Of a stretch of DNA of 64,000 nucleotides, positions 41,801 through 51,287 are shown piece by piece. The stretch is from Nannochloropsis salina CCMP1776 (Eukaryota; Sar; Eustigmatophyceae; Eustigmatales; Monodopsidaceae), in the NCBI GenBank assembly GCA_004565275.1, contig SDOX01000047.1:95993-159992 (forward strand), written 5' to 3'. Position numbers and translations under genes: made by a program. Under the pieces are notes generated by a model. The model worked only from the letters and a program-made list of their open reading frames with translations. It did not search any database and was not told the DNA's origin. Within the stretch, counting starts at the first letter, position 1, and each line of letters begins with the position of its first letter.

Positions 41801-42609
41801 GAGAGCCCCAGGTCCCCGATGCGGAGATCGCCCGAGGATCCGTTGATAAAGATGTTGTCGCACTTGAGGTCCCGATGGATGATGGGCGGGACGTGGGAGT
41901 GCAAATAGAGGAGCCCGCGCAGGATCTGCCGGCACCAGCGCTTGATGATTTTCCAGCGGATAACCTGCACCTTCTTGATGAAGTCCTTGAGGGAGCCGGA
42001 GGAAAGAATCTCCGTAATGAAAACCACCTCCTCCCGCTCCCGGTTCACCCAGGAGCCGAAGAAGGAGATGATGTTCCCGTGATCGAGCTGCTCGAGCAGG
42101 CGCACCTCGTGCATGATCCGGATCTTCTCCTGCTTGGGCAGCCCCGCCAGACTGATGGTGTTCCAGGCCACCAGTAGCCCCTCCTTGGTGTCGTAGGCCC
42201 GATACACCATCTTGTACGCGCCCTTCCCCAGCACCTCGTTGAACCGCACGTACCGCTTCTGCGGGGAGTACTCGATGATCTGCTTCCGCAACTCCTCCTC
42301 CGGGTCACGCCCGTCCCCCATGCCCGATAAGGCGCCGTCGCTCCCCCCTCCCAGCCCCGTCGCGCTCAGGAGACCCAGGCCCCCGCCGACCGTGCAGCCG
42401 CTTGCACTCAACATGTTGGCAGCCGCGCCCTTCTCTCGCATCGCAGCGGCCACGGGGGCCGGGGTCGAGGGTCGTGAAGCACCATCTTCCTTTCCATCCT
42501 GCTCCCTGTGCTCCGCGTCTTCTCGCGCCTTCTCGGGCGGCACGGGTGGCTGCAATGGCGCCGAGACGGCCTCTGGCGGGCGCGAGACCGCGTCTTCTGA
42601 GGCCGACAT
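38815..42609 (-). CDS. WNK (with-no-lysine) family protein kinase
   Basis: A single-exon frame of 1264 residues. The kinase domain (about 120-380) has the WNK hallmark. Strand beta-3 reads LLVAWNTIS, with no lysine, while the glycine loop reads GKGAYKMVY with the substitute lysine at 133. The catalytic loop is IIHRDLKCDNIFI. DLG replaces DFG (IGDLGLST), which in WNKs forms the chloride-sensing pocket. SVLGTPEFMAPE follows. A long Ser/Gly/His-rich region leads to an OSR1_C-like domain at about 850-915 (VLCLVIRAKMKGKLRDIEFD), found in WNKs that bind RFxV-type partners. The C-terminus is a long coiled coil (from LRSDYEKGLQRSQKAF). WNKs control ion transport and cell volume through osmotic and chloride sensing. 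Confidence 0.92.
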   Translation of the reverse strand: MSASEDAVSRPPEAVSAPLQPPVPPEKAREDAEHREQDGKEDGASRPSTPAPVAAAMREKGAAANMLSASGCTVGGGLGLLSATGLGGGSDGALSGMGDGRDPEEELRKQIIEYSPQKRYVRFNEVLGKGAYKMVYRAYDTKEGLLVAWNTISLAGLPKQEKIRIMHEVRLLEQLDHGNIISFFGSWVNREREEVVFITEILSSGSLKDFIKKVQVIRWKIIKRWCRQILRGLLYLHSHVPPIIHRDLKCDNIFINGSSGDLRIGDLGLSTYITGRTAPLSVLGTPEFMAPELYDEKYDEKVDVYAFGMCVLEMVTKETPYSECANAAQIYKKVIGQVAPKVLFRVCNLRARDFIRSCLASDPSQRPSVQDLLESNFLKQQEEDDEEVLVESPSTSSSSSPAPTWPAQPDLKKEEEQRPQRQEQQQPPGTGPHCVDTLRRGFDSPGGGKASGEGGKGGERGASKRVPDSPVTKAGGPGEKGRSSGRHGPGETLRRVSRAGKPLVAGGAPPAHSSQHLEHQRALRQEKKGPGGASRAGSKGEASSPSDSGGGSCSSDGDPAELRQDQLLGMHHQSHHHALQGHGAHEGGGPFPLPERTHSSHSLATSAHSEGSSSLHLYYDIPPTPALSRSGSEGTLESYNTSSPVQEGHFGGSALLEGPASSLPAPPSALLEAAQHQHLQSSGGTGGQLSHHQLQGQERDGKHAAWAASSPRHGGAERPPRHGPSPMSQTAGRGQQAPSAHHHHHQDPESWALLHVNEAEPPPPSTAAGSRGGLGPGGATRRGSGASYSPGMSSTEGNPPAPYQPHPQLSQTRCGGGSPGTGPTQQQQRPSASSAPRPVPTVQVRVGDTGASASSDVLCLVIRAKMKGKLRDIEFDFHLSDDDASQVAQEMVQELALPASDLGPVAATIRRLADESRRAREQEARERRDRAEILPPSTDLQRSSSMEGVSGTMNVGQYGGPQQKQGRGRGEAEEESELCRPGLSRSLSTNNMAHLAAMRASGHFQPDLSLDSLGNHQGQAHSRNHSADALVKQQLLEEQHRRQEGGGSHHIRSDASSDGGWSGGEGAGGGGRAGRWQMTGLPPHLQHFYPPSDDDLHRLSPAASQGEEFDSSSHSHAPSHLQGGASHTASFVLSSDDESTGERGDGGDDLECDGEITRLRSDYEKGLQRSQKAFSIRLENMRKSRQEKEESHRKLLEKHLRDMADFERKVRTAEKEQIMRLQELEEQWRTVKMEHRERRRLAKQAAAECGSLDGPNSSMPRAAP

Positions 42610-43871
42610 GCAAACACGGAAACTCGGCTTGGTTTACTTTCCTCTTGAAACTTATATCCCTATCCTGCCACCTGTTCCTTTTAAAAATGTAAAGCAACTC
42701 TGCGAGCTACCAGCAACGCACTAGAATAAGCCACATCTTCCCCTGCACGGAGCTCCTGCTGTTGCTACTGTCTGGAAGCAAGGTGGTGCTGTCACAAGGA
42801 CAACGTACGCTGGGTGTGAAGAACAGATGAGTACACAAAGATGAGTTCCTGTTTGATGTGCAAAGATATAAAAAAAGGACTGTGGCCAATTTGTACCTTT
42901 TTGGGGGGGAAACTCCTCAACTCTGTCACGAATGGCGCCCGAGATGAACACCCGACACTTTGGAGGGGCACGCGCACGAACACTCCGCAGACGATCCCTT
43001 ACACATTGTTTTGCATGCTTGTAGGCCTGAGTCTCATCATTACATCATAGAGAGCATCTTAAACGCATCAAATGCTGAGAAAGTCCTAGCACTTTCCCAG
43101 TCCATTACATCCCCCCGAGGGGCGGAGATTTCAAAAGCGCTTCAAAGCATACCTTTCGCGGAATCCTGCTTTCTTCTGTAGGCTTTCCGCTTGTTGCTCC
43201 ACGAATGTTTCCAAGTGCGCACAGGCCTACAACGAAGGCCCGAAGGCCCTTGGGAGATGGAAATGAAGGGAAGAGAGCCAGGTTACAAGCCGCGGACTCA
43301 TGAGGGAGAGGGGAGGCCGAGCCGAGGAGAGAAGGCAAAGCAAATATTGGTATTTCCTAGCACAGGGTGCTATGCCCTGACATCAACGCAACGTATTCCC
43401 CGATTCACGTCTCGTGCATCACATGCGTCTCATGAATCGAGAAGACGTGGATGCTGTGGAGCAGCTTGGCCTCTCAGGGGGTGAAGAGGGGCGAGGGGAG
43501 GGTGGAGAGAAGGGCGGGGAGGGGAAGGGGAAAATTGCGCGAAGACTGAACCGAGCTGACATACTGCTGGCGTCAAAGCAACGGTTTTTTTTTTCTATGA
43601 TGGCGACATGCGCGAGACAGAGGTTTATGCACATCTTTTACGTCTTTGACTCTGATGCATGTGATCTTCTATAAATTCGCTTTCAAATGATGACTGTGAT
43701 CTGATTTTCATATTTTATAATCTTGTCGAAAGATAGCACAGCTCGGAAATGGAATGGGCCGTCAGTAAAGATAGGTCTTTGCGTTGCGGCTGTCAAAATG
43801 GCGTGGACACACGATATATAATTTACAACAAAGGCCCTCTCACCTCATTTTTAATTTTAAAATAGGGAATC
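42610..43871. promoter_or_regulatory. divergent intergenic region, WNK / FAD oxidase
   Basis: About 1.26 kb separates the two divergent starts. GC-rich GGGAGG-type strings occur near 43470-43530 and AT-rich sequence near 43680-43870. No gene was recognised. Confidence 0.4.
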
Positions 43872-46304
43872 ATGCGAGTCTTTTGGCACGGGCTGTTTAT
43901 GGCCGCCCTTTTCTGTGTGTCAACCGGGGCCAAAAAATTGAGGTCATTTAACGACGCGTTAAGTCGAGAGGAGCAGGAACAAATTGAGATAAAAGTGGAC
44001 GATATGAATGGACAAATTTTTCGTCACCTTGGAGAGGAAGCTGGTGTAGGTCAGTTTTTAAAAGTGGAGGAAATGGCACAGAAAAAGATGGTGTTGGTGG
44101 ATGACTCGGACCTAGTTTTCGGTGACAATCCCGATGTCGACACATTAACCAATTGGGCGCAAAACCAAAAAGTGACTGGGCTGCGCAAGCACCACCCAAA
44201 GACATACGATGAGGTAGCAGCACTAGTGCGACAGAAGCGTGCTGAAGGTGCCAAACTACGTGTCATGGGGGTTGCGCACTCGTGGTCGAACGTGTTGCCG
44301 GACGACAACACGGATGTAGTGTTTCTGGACAATTTCAAGCTGATTACCCAGAGCCCCAACGACTACAGCATCGTCACTGTACAGGCTGGTGTACTGCAAA
44401 GCGAACTGGCTGACTGGGCTGACAGTCCCTCACGCGGCTATGGACGTTTCTCTTACTTGTATCAGAACACCTTGGTACAGCCTATCACCTTCGTGGGGGC
44501 ATGCCAGACAGCATCGCACGGGTCAGGCTTCGTACCTCCCACCCCTGACTACATAATTGCTATGACCATCATTAATGCGAATGGAGAAATAAAGTTTTAC
44601 GACAGCTCTCACCCCGATCTGCGTGTTATGGCAGCATGCCTCGGCATGTGCGGTATCGTATTGGATGTGACGGTACGCTTCAACCCCGACACGAGCGCCA
44701 CGATGGTCACGCAGACCAAGATGCAGTACTATGACCTCTTTCCTCCTCGAGGAGTGCCTATCAACGACTCGTACAACCCGCTCAAGCACTTCATCGAGAG
44801 TCACGCAGGTGGGGCTATCAATTACTCTCCTTACAACAGCGCCCTCCTCCGCTCAGCCAAGTTGGACGTTAACATGATCGAAGAATACCACCAAAGCGAC
44901 GGAGTTTGGGCGCACGCCGTCGACAATCTACCCGGTACCCCGGTGTGTCCCTCGCGCGACGGACTGCCCATCTGGGGCACCCAGCACGAACCTTTCTACG
45001 ACAAGGACCTTTTCGTCCCGGTGAGTCCTCGGTTTGAGGGGGTGCACGCGATGGGTACTCTCATGCTCTGTTTTTCGATCTTACGAGGTGATCAAACTCT
45101 CTCGACCTCCCGTGATCCCTTTTCCAGGAGGACTGGCTGATGAACATCCCGGGCTCCCGCATTCACCGCTCCTTCATGGGCGACTGGCGCCTGAACAGCA
45201 AATGGGCCAACTACTCCCCCTTCATGGGTCAGGTAGTTAACAATCAGGTGCGTACCCCATGCGGCTCCTTGTCCCTGCCCTGCACGGCGCATAAGCGCAC
45301 AGACGTGACCACGCACCTCGCCCTCCTGCGCGCCTGAGTGTTCTCCCTTCGCCCTCTCTTCACAGGTCCTCTTCATGAACCCGCCTTCCTTCTCCTACCG
45401 GACATCCGTGACGTACAACACATCGAATGCCGGGTCCACCCACTTCCTGCGGTACATCGACGGTATCACATCCGGGCTGGACTTTGAGTTCGCCTTCAAG
45501 GTCTGAGTAGAGAGAGGGAGCAGAGGGTGGGCCTGTCTTTCTGACATGTCGAATAGCCTTGCATGGGGAGGACTGACGCTTGTTGGCTCTCACCCCCCAC
45601 ATGTCTGCCCATTCTGCATCCATCCCCAGGTCGACGATGACTTTGGAAACATCTACGAGGCGTGGCGAGTCATGATCGAGGAGAGCGAGAACATGTGGCG
45701 GGAGAAAGACATGATTCCTCTCAATATCTTCGCGGCGATTCGGTGGGTCGGGGCCTCTGAGTGCCCGCTGTCTCACGCCTTCGGAAAACCTGGGGAGCGC
45801 TTCGCCATGCTCGAGCCCACGTCATCGCACGGCACGAGTACGTACATGTATATGTCTGGTCTAAGACATCTTTCAGATTATAAGATCCGTACGTGCGCGG
45901 ACTTTCTTGTCCTCGTTTGGCTTAAGGCAGCCAGGCACAATCTGTGTCTCCTGTGCATGCTCTTGTCTGAATTTGTATCTACGACTTACCGGTTCCTGCA
46001 CCTGGATCTTCCTTCACTTCCCCTCATATATCAAACACACGTTTCCTCAGCTGGTTGGGAAGAATACCTGAAGCGAGTAATGGCTCGATGGACCCAGATC
46101 CGCTCAAAGGATGGGAGCCTGCCCAAGCCGCACTGGGCCAAGTGGTACAAGGACTGGACTCCCGAAGTCATCCCCTACATCAAGCAGGTCTATGCCGCAC
46201 AGATCCAGCTAATCCGCCCGGTGGTCCTCAAACAGGATCCAGAGGGCATCTTCCGCACGTCAACTTTATGTGACATCTTCGATCTGCCGTGCTTGAATTG
46301 TTGA
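43872..46304 (+). CDS. secreted FAD-linked oxidase (sugar-lactone/alditol oxidase-like)
   Basis: Five exons, 43872-45020, 45128-45247, 45366-45500, 45630-45837 and 46051-46304, encode about 621 residues. The first three junctions are phase 0, the last phase 1. The start MRVFWHGLFMAALFCVSTGA is a typical signal peptide. The FAD-binding fold includes KHHPKTYDEVAALVRQKRAE, LRVMGVAHSWSN and VGACQTASHGSGF, as in D-arabinono-lactone, gulonolactone and alditol oxidases. The C-terminal part, including the helix EEYLKRVMARWTQIR and a late YDKDLF/DWLMNIP block, fits the ALO-type substrate domain. The His of the usual xGHS flavin-linkage site is present as AHS. Products would be an oxidised sugar and H2O2, probably in the secretory pathway or outside the cell; the substrate cannot be read from sequence. 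Confidence 0.8.
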
Positions 46305-47556
46305 CAGTCCCTTTCAGAGACTGGAATTCATAGCGATTCCGGAAGGGGACAAGCTCAAAAGGGGAGCTTAGAATAAGTATGTGGTTGAGATTTCGCCGGA
46401 ATGCTTTACTGGGAAAGACTGGGATGCCTTTCAGATGCCCCGGATACGTACATCACCACTCGTTCGTGTACGCGTCGGCAAACTTTCACTATGGGGAAGG
46501 GATGAATGTTGAATATTGTGTATGATTACAAAAGCCACACATTTGTAAGTGAAGGGTCACATTATTATTATATCAAAAGGGGTTGAAAAGGGAGACAGCT
46601 AAAACGACAAGTTGCTGAAAGTGTCGGTGTCAGCCTGGACAAACGAGATGTGTGTTCACTAGACGGTGCACACCACATGTGGTGTGCTGCGCTGATACCA
46701 CGTTAAAAAGAAAGCAAGCTTAATTTTTAATACATACATATTCGCTACCTTTGTGATTTGATTGCAACTAACTCCACTAGACGACACCTACTAACTTCTG
46801 GCATAATCTATCCTGACCCGGAAAAATACAGCTCTGCATTTTATGCGATCTCGTTTAAAGTTTGTTTTGAGAACTCTCTGCAAACAAAGTGGCCAACATT
46901 TGCCATACTTCATTGTTTTCCGGACAAGAGAGGGGGTGCGGTGTAGTATTAGCAGTATTCTTACTTTTCCCTATTGAAACACATCACAACAAAATTAAAA
47001 GCCACGATATATGAAACAAAAATGCGCATGATAAGAGTCAATATTTGAGCAACACGATACAGTTACGAATGGCAGAGGACTATCATCAACATGGATGGGA
47101 ACAAAGCGAGGAAAATACGATAGTGAGAGCGACCCCATGTGTTGTTTGTTACCTATCACGCGTGAGGACGCTCGGCGTGAAGCTTTTCCATTGCGCGTAT
47201 TTTTCCTCTTCAAGAGCCGTTGCAAAAACGCACGACCTTTCCATAAAATATAGCAATATACCGTAAATAACTTAAAACAGAGAGCAAACGCGGGAAATCT
47301 CAGGCAAATTCCGCTCGGAAGTCCTCGGGAGTTGGAGCGGCGAAAGCAGAGTTCAATCTGCGCCCAGCTTGCAGCCGGTCTATCCCCCTTATTTGTCTGG
47401 GCAGAATCCCCGAGTAACATGAAAGCAAGCAAATTTTCTCGATAGGCAATTAACAAAGATATCAAAAAGCGAGATGGATGAGTGTCGGCTTTCCATCTTG
47501 TCCCCATATGCATAATATACCCTTGCTGCTCCGAGTACCACAGGGAGAAGCGCCGT
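46305..47556. other. intergenic region
   Basis: About 1.25 kb, AT-rich at 46500-47280, between two plus-strand genes. No family, RNA or repeat was recognised. The last few hundred bases should hold the promoter, and possibly a short 5' exon, of the coiled-coil gene. Confidence 0.5.
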
Positions 47557-49029
47557 ATGACTTCCTATGTGCACCCCCAAACACCGCTTCCCTTCTATTC
47601 TGTGGAGCATGCCCCGCACTCTCGGCCATCAAGTCCACATAATGCCTCGTTTGTGGCAGGTAAGCCTGAATCGCATCTGAATGAAGGCCCCCCGCAGTTC
47701 AAAAGTGCCATGGAGCTCGTGCAACGATTACAAGAGCAACTCAAGACAGTCCGGCTCGACAAAGGACGGCTTGAGGAGCGATGCTTTGCTCTGGAGCAAG
47801 AAGTGGGTGAGATCAGTCAGCATTTGCTGGCTTCAAAGCCTGTAAGAACGAACAAGTTGTCGCCATCGTTCGGGTCTCCCACATTTGCTGGCAGCGCGTA
47901 CCACCCTAAAAATGAAAATGGACCTTATTTGGAAAATCCGTCGGCAAAAGAATGGGCCTCCAAGGATAGTCTGCGCGCGCGACTGGTCTCAGTGGAAGCG
48001 CAGCTCGCGAGTCGCGACAAGGAAGTCTTGTCACTGCAGAAGCGTTTGGATAAGGCCCTGAGGGCCCTGGCGGCGGCAGAGAGCAAGCACTTGGAGGACC
48101 TGTCGCGGCTCTTCCGGGGGTCGGCGCGTTCAGGGGAGGACAACGGGGAGCGTGCCAAATGGAAACGGGAAGTGAAGCTGGCGCTGCGGGAGGCCGTGCG
48201 GTTGAGATGTGAGGTCGAACGGGTGACGGGGCGGACGGGGGGGGAAGAGAGGGGTGCGGACGAGGGAGAGGGAGGGAGAGCCCCGACTGTTTTGAAAGTG
48301 ACGGGGCTGAGGGCGAAACGGGCGAGAAGAGAGGGAAAGAGGGTCACTCCAGCGTTGCAGGAGAGCATCGCGAAGCAGGCAGGGGCGATGGAGTCGAAGA
48401 GGGAAGTGAGAGCATTGGAGGCGCGGTTGGAGCGGGCCCTCCGTCAGAAAGAGAAGTACAAAGAGCGCTTCGTTGTCTCGCGTGGAGCCGCGCTAGCGCT
48501 AAAGCAGGAGCTGGCGTCTCTGGCCGGGCGGCCCGAGGCCCAGGAGGACGACTTGTGCGGGTCGGTGGGGGGGGCGCCGACGCGGGGACAGGGAGGAGGG
48601 GCCTGCTTAGCGGGCGGTAAAACAGCCTTTCATGGAGGGACAGGTGAAGAAGGGGAGTGGGATGGAGGGAAGGGGGGGAACTGCGTGGGTGGCAAGCAGG
48701 GGAGAGGGCAGGAAGGGCGAGAAAGTGGACGCATCTCTGAGGCCCAGCAGCTACACAACAGGCGTCGTGGCGGGCGGTCATTACGGGCCGAAGCTGACGC
48801 AGAAAACCAGGACGCAAATGAGGAAGGCCAGAGGGACTTGGACGCGTGCTCCAGACGCCGCGAAAAGAAACCGCACCGCAAGCGTCAGGACCCGCCTGTC
48901 GGAAACACGGAGTCCATACCCTTGACGCCATTGGCGATCAAGCCGCAGGCATGGGAAATCAATTTTCCGCCAGGCCAGGCGGGTTTCGAGGTCTCTCCTT
49001 TCCTCCACCGGTTCCAGAAGTACGGGTGA
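47557..49029 (+). CDS. coiled-coil protein of unknown function
   Basis: A frame of 490 residues begins at ATG 47557; the frame upstream opens with GTG. Heptad-like helices appear at about residues 45-90 (AMELVQRLQEQLKTVRLDKG) and 155-210 (LVSVEAQLASRDKEVLSLQK). A third, Arg-rich one lies at about 290-340 (VRALEARLERALRQKEKYKE). Gly/Glu-rich linkers lie between them. The C-terminus EINFPPGQAGFEVSPF is uncharged and may be a separate motif. Such layouts are common in centrosomal, ciliary or tethering proteins, but none is specific enough to name. A short upstream exon is possible. Confidence 0.6.
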   Translation: MTSYVHPQTPLPFYSVEHAPHSRPSSPHNASFVAGKPESHLNEGPPQFKSAMELVQRLQEQLKTVRLDKGRLEERCFALEQEVGEISQHLLASKPVRTNKLSPSFGSPTFAGSAYHPKNENGPYLENPSAKEWASKDSLRARLVSVEAQLASRDKEVLSLQKRLDKALRALAAAESKHLEDLSRLFRGSARSGEDNGERAKWKREVKLALREAVRLRCEVERVTGRTGGEERGADEGEGGRAPTVLKVTGLRAKRARREGKRVTPALQESIAKQAGAMESKREVRALEARLERALRQKEKYKERFVVSRGAALALKQELASLAGRPEAQEDDLCGSVGGAPTRGQGGGACLAGGKTAFHGGTGEEGEWDGGKGGNCVGGKQGRGQEGRESGRISEAQQLHNRRRGGRSLRAEADAENQDANEEGQRDLDACSRRREKKPHRKRQDPPVGNTESIPLTPLAIKPQAWEINFPPGQAGFEVSPFLHRFQKYG

Positions 49030-49168
49030 ACGGAAGGAAGAGGAGGGCAGAAATAATGTAAATTAACCAAAGTAGATCCGAAAGACGACAACAAAAAGGA
49101 AATACCCCAAAGCATTTGCGCATATATTATATTGTTAGGGCTACAATTGTGCGTGCTTTAATGTGCAT

Positions 49169-49798
49169 TCATGCGCTTGGCTGACTTTGCTGAGTCTGCC
49201 TCTCCTCCGCATCCTCCAGGGAGTAGTCCCAGTCTCCCTCCGCCCACACGAACTTCTCCGGCAACCCGCACTCCTTGAAAAAAGCCTCCAAAGATCGTTG
49301 CACCAGATTCCGGCAGTCACCCCCTGTAGTTCGGAGCTCCAGTGCCACCTCTTGAAAGCGCCCGTCTTCCTTGGTCTTGAGGAAAAACCGGTAGGAATGC
49401 AGCCCCGCGCGCGGTGGAGCGGTATCCTTGTCGCGGACATCGTCCAAGAACGCTTGAAAGCGACTGAAGGATTCCTGATTGACGTCTTTCTGTTTTGGGT
49501 AATGTGTGAAGAGGTCTGGATGCACCCTCAAGTAAAATTTGCGGAGTGTTTGCTGCAGGAGAGGATGCGCTCCGCCGTCTCCATCGGCCTGATGCCGCCA
49601 CCGGGGGGCCAACCCTGCACGCTTTCGCCCGCCACGTTGCCGAGCAGTGGACATAGCTTGGGAGGTCATTATTGACGGCTGACATGATACTCCCAGCCAA
49701 GAGAAGGGGAGGGGCAGGCAGGGGCGGGCTCGGAGGCGGCTAGAGGAGGAAAGAGAGGCGCGAAGTTGCGGCAGCGCGTGCATGGCCCGGGCAGTCAT
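49169..49798 (-). CDS. DUF4460 (TCAIM-like) mitochondrial protein
   Basis: The frame from ATG 49798 encodes 209 residues; the longer open frame upstream begins with TTG. The first 60 residues are rich in Arg, Ser and Ala with no acidic residue, as in mitochondrial presequences. Residues about 80-180 match the DUF4460 domain at the N-terminus of TCAIM, which looks like a degenerate J-domain: LLQQTLRKFYLRVHPDLF, with an HPD motif, then SFSRFQAFLDDVR. TCAIM is mitochondrial; its biochemical role is unclear. The gene is divergent from the glutaredoxin gene, with only 251 bp between the two ATGs. Its length is well under half that of animal TCAIM, so it carries only the N-terminal domain. Confidence 0.7.
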   Translation of the reverse strand: MTARAMHALPQLRASLSSSSRLRARPCLPLPFSWLGVSCQPSIMTSQAMSTARQRGGRKRAGLAPRWRHQADGDGGAHPLLQQTLRKFYLRVHPDLFTHYPKQKDVNQESFSRFQAFLDDVRDKDTAPPRAGLHSYRFFLKTKEDGRFQEVALELRTTGGDCRNLVQRSLEAFFKECGLPEKFVWAEGDWDYSLEDAEERQTQQSQPSA

Positions 49799-50049
49799 TT
49801 TGAACGCCTCAGAACCTGGGGGGGGGGATGATGGAGTTGAGTGAACACCGAGGTGTGAGAGTGGTGTCAAGATGTCAGTGTTTCTGATGCCAGGCTGCAA
49901 GGTGGTGCACGCGCGAGTATCTTCCTGTCCCGGAGCTCGTCTCCGTCATACAGGTCTCCCGCAAATTGCATATCACTACTTCACCATCACTCACCGGCCC
50001 TTTCTCCTTTTATCTACAAATTCACAGTGATCCGACTCACAGGGAGACA
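49799..50049. promoter_or_regulatory. short bidirectional promoter, DUF4460 protein / glutaredoxin
   Basis: Only 251 bp separate the two start codons, so the promoters must overlap or be shared. Both products have mitochondrial-type presequences. No specific motif was identified. Confidence 0.5.
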
Positions 50050-50983
50050 ATGCAAGCCCTAAGCGTCTCTTCCCGCGGATTTATGCGTGCCACGAGGCAG
50101 TTTGTGGCCAAGGTAAGGATAGGGACGGAGCAAGAGCCGCACTACGCACTTGTATTCACAGTCTCCAACCCCTTCGTTTTCCCAGGCCCCCGCATCCGCG
50201 CCATGCGCCACGTCTCGAAGACTATCTGCATCTTGCATGCTACGTCTCAGTCCTGCCTCAAATTTGGCCGCAGCAGCTCGTCGTAGCTTTGCCTCGTCGC
50301 CTCCCCCTGGGAACGAGGACTCGCATGACGATTTTAAACCCCAGCGGTCATCCCCCCCGGCTGACTTGGACGGCGCTATCAAGATGATCGCGGAGCAAGT
50401 GAAGAAACACCAAATTATGCTGTACATGAAAGGCACGCCGGCTCGGCCCCAGTGTGGGTTCTCTGCGCAGGCCGTCCGCATTTTGCACGCTTCTGGAGTT
50501 GACTTCGACTCGGTGAACGTACTGGACTATCCCATGATCCGCGAGGGCGTCAAAAAGTATTCGTAAGTCTTTTATAAGCTTGTGTCTTCCAAAATTTAAT
50601 GTGTGAGGCCTGATCCTTGGCTTGCTTGCCTTCTTCCCGGGTGGAGGCTCCCTTCCCTGTCTGACCTTGTGGGTGCGGTGGGCGTTTCTCCTCCGAGACC
50701 CGGGCCGTGAAAGCCCGTGAACGCCTCACTCACATCCCTTTACGTCCTTGGGCCGCGAAAGCCCGTGAACGCCTCACTCACATCCCTTTACCTCCTTGGG
50801 CCGGACTTGTCCCTTCCTTTTCCTTCTCTCAGGGAGTGGCCGACAGTGCCGCAGCTCTTCGTGGGAGGGGAGTTCGTGGGGGGGTGTGACATCATGACCT
50901 CCCTCTTTCAGTCCGGAGAGCTGGCTCAGATACTGGAGGAGTCGGCAAAGAAACAGCAGAAAGAAGGGGAATCTGCGCCATGA
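50050..50983 (+). CDS. GRX5: mitochondrial monothiol (CGFS) glutaredoxin
   Basis: Three exons, 50050-50112, 50186-50562 and 50833-50983, encode 196 residues with phases 0 and 2. The first 60 residues form an Arg/Ser/Ala-rich presequence. The glutaredoxin domain (about 80-185) carries [20 protein letters not shown] with the single active cysteine at 111. [20 protein letters not shown] follows, with the cis-proline and glutathione-binding residues. CGFS glutaredoxins hold a [2Fe-2S] cluster with glutathione and pass it to targets in mitochondrial iron-sulfur assembly. The second intron contains a 48-bp tandem duplication. The Pro-Arg-Pro insertion-like sequence before Cys ([10 protein letters not shown]) is usual for the class (TPxxPxCGFS). 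Confidence 0.93.
50703..50803. repeat. 48-bp tandem duplication inside glutaredoxin intron 2
   Basis: A unit starting GAAAGCCCGTGAACGCCTCA at 50709 is repeated at 50757 with a period of 48 bp, two copies, nearly identical (T/C and G/C changes). It lies wholly in the intron and does not touch either splice site. Confidence 0.9.
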
Positions 50984-51287
50984 GGCGGAAAGGCCAGGGA
51001 GGAGGGCGGGGAAAGAGAAGGGATGGCGGGGGCCGTGGAGTGCCTGGGCTTTCGGTAGCCGGGGTGTACACAACGACGGGGGGAGCTTGGGCCATGTGGC
51101 TGGGAGGGGCGACGTTGTGGAAGGCATGGGGGCGAGGGAAGAAAAGGAAAGAAGCAAAAAGAAGGGCGTGTGGGCGTGAGCCGGCTCTCTGCGCGCGGGC
51201 TCTGTCCGAGAGGGCCCCTTCGGCGTGGCTGCGTGCTTGCGTCTTCCTCTTCACAATGATGCTTCTGCTTCTCCCCATCTTCCTTGT
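50984..51287. other. convergent intergenic region
   Basis: About 300 GC-rich bases between the ends of the glutaredoxin gene (+) and the coiled-coil gene (-). Likely 3' UTRs; nothing else was seen. Confidence 0.5.

Noticed and set aside
41053-42177. 374-codon plus-strand frame inside the WNK gene
   Set aside because: It is antisense to the conserved kinase domain and has no family features.
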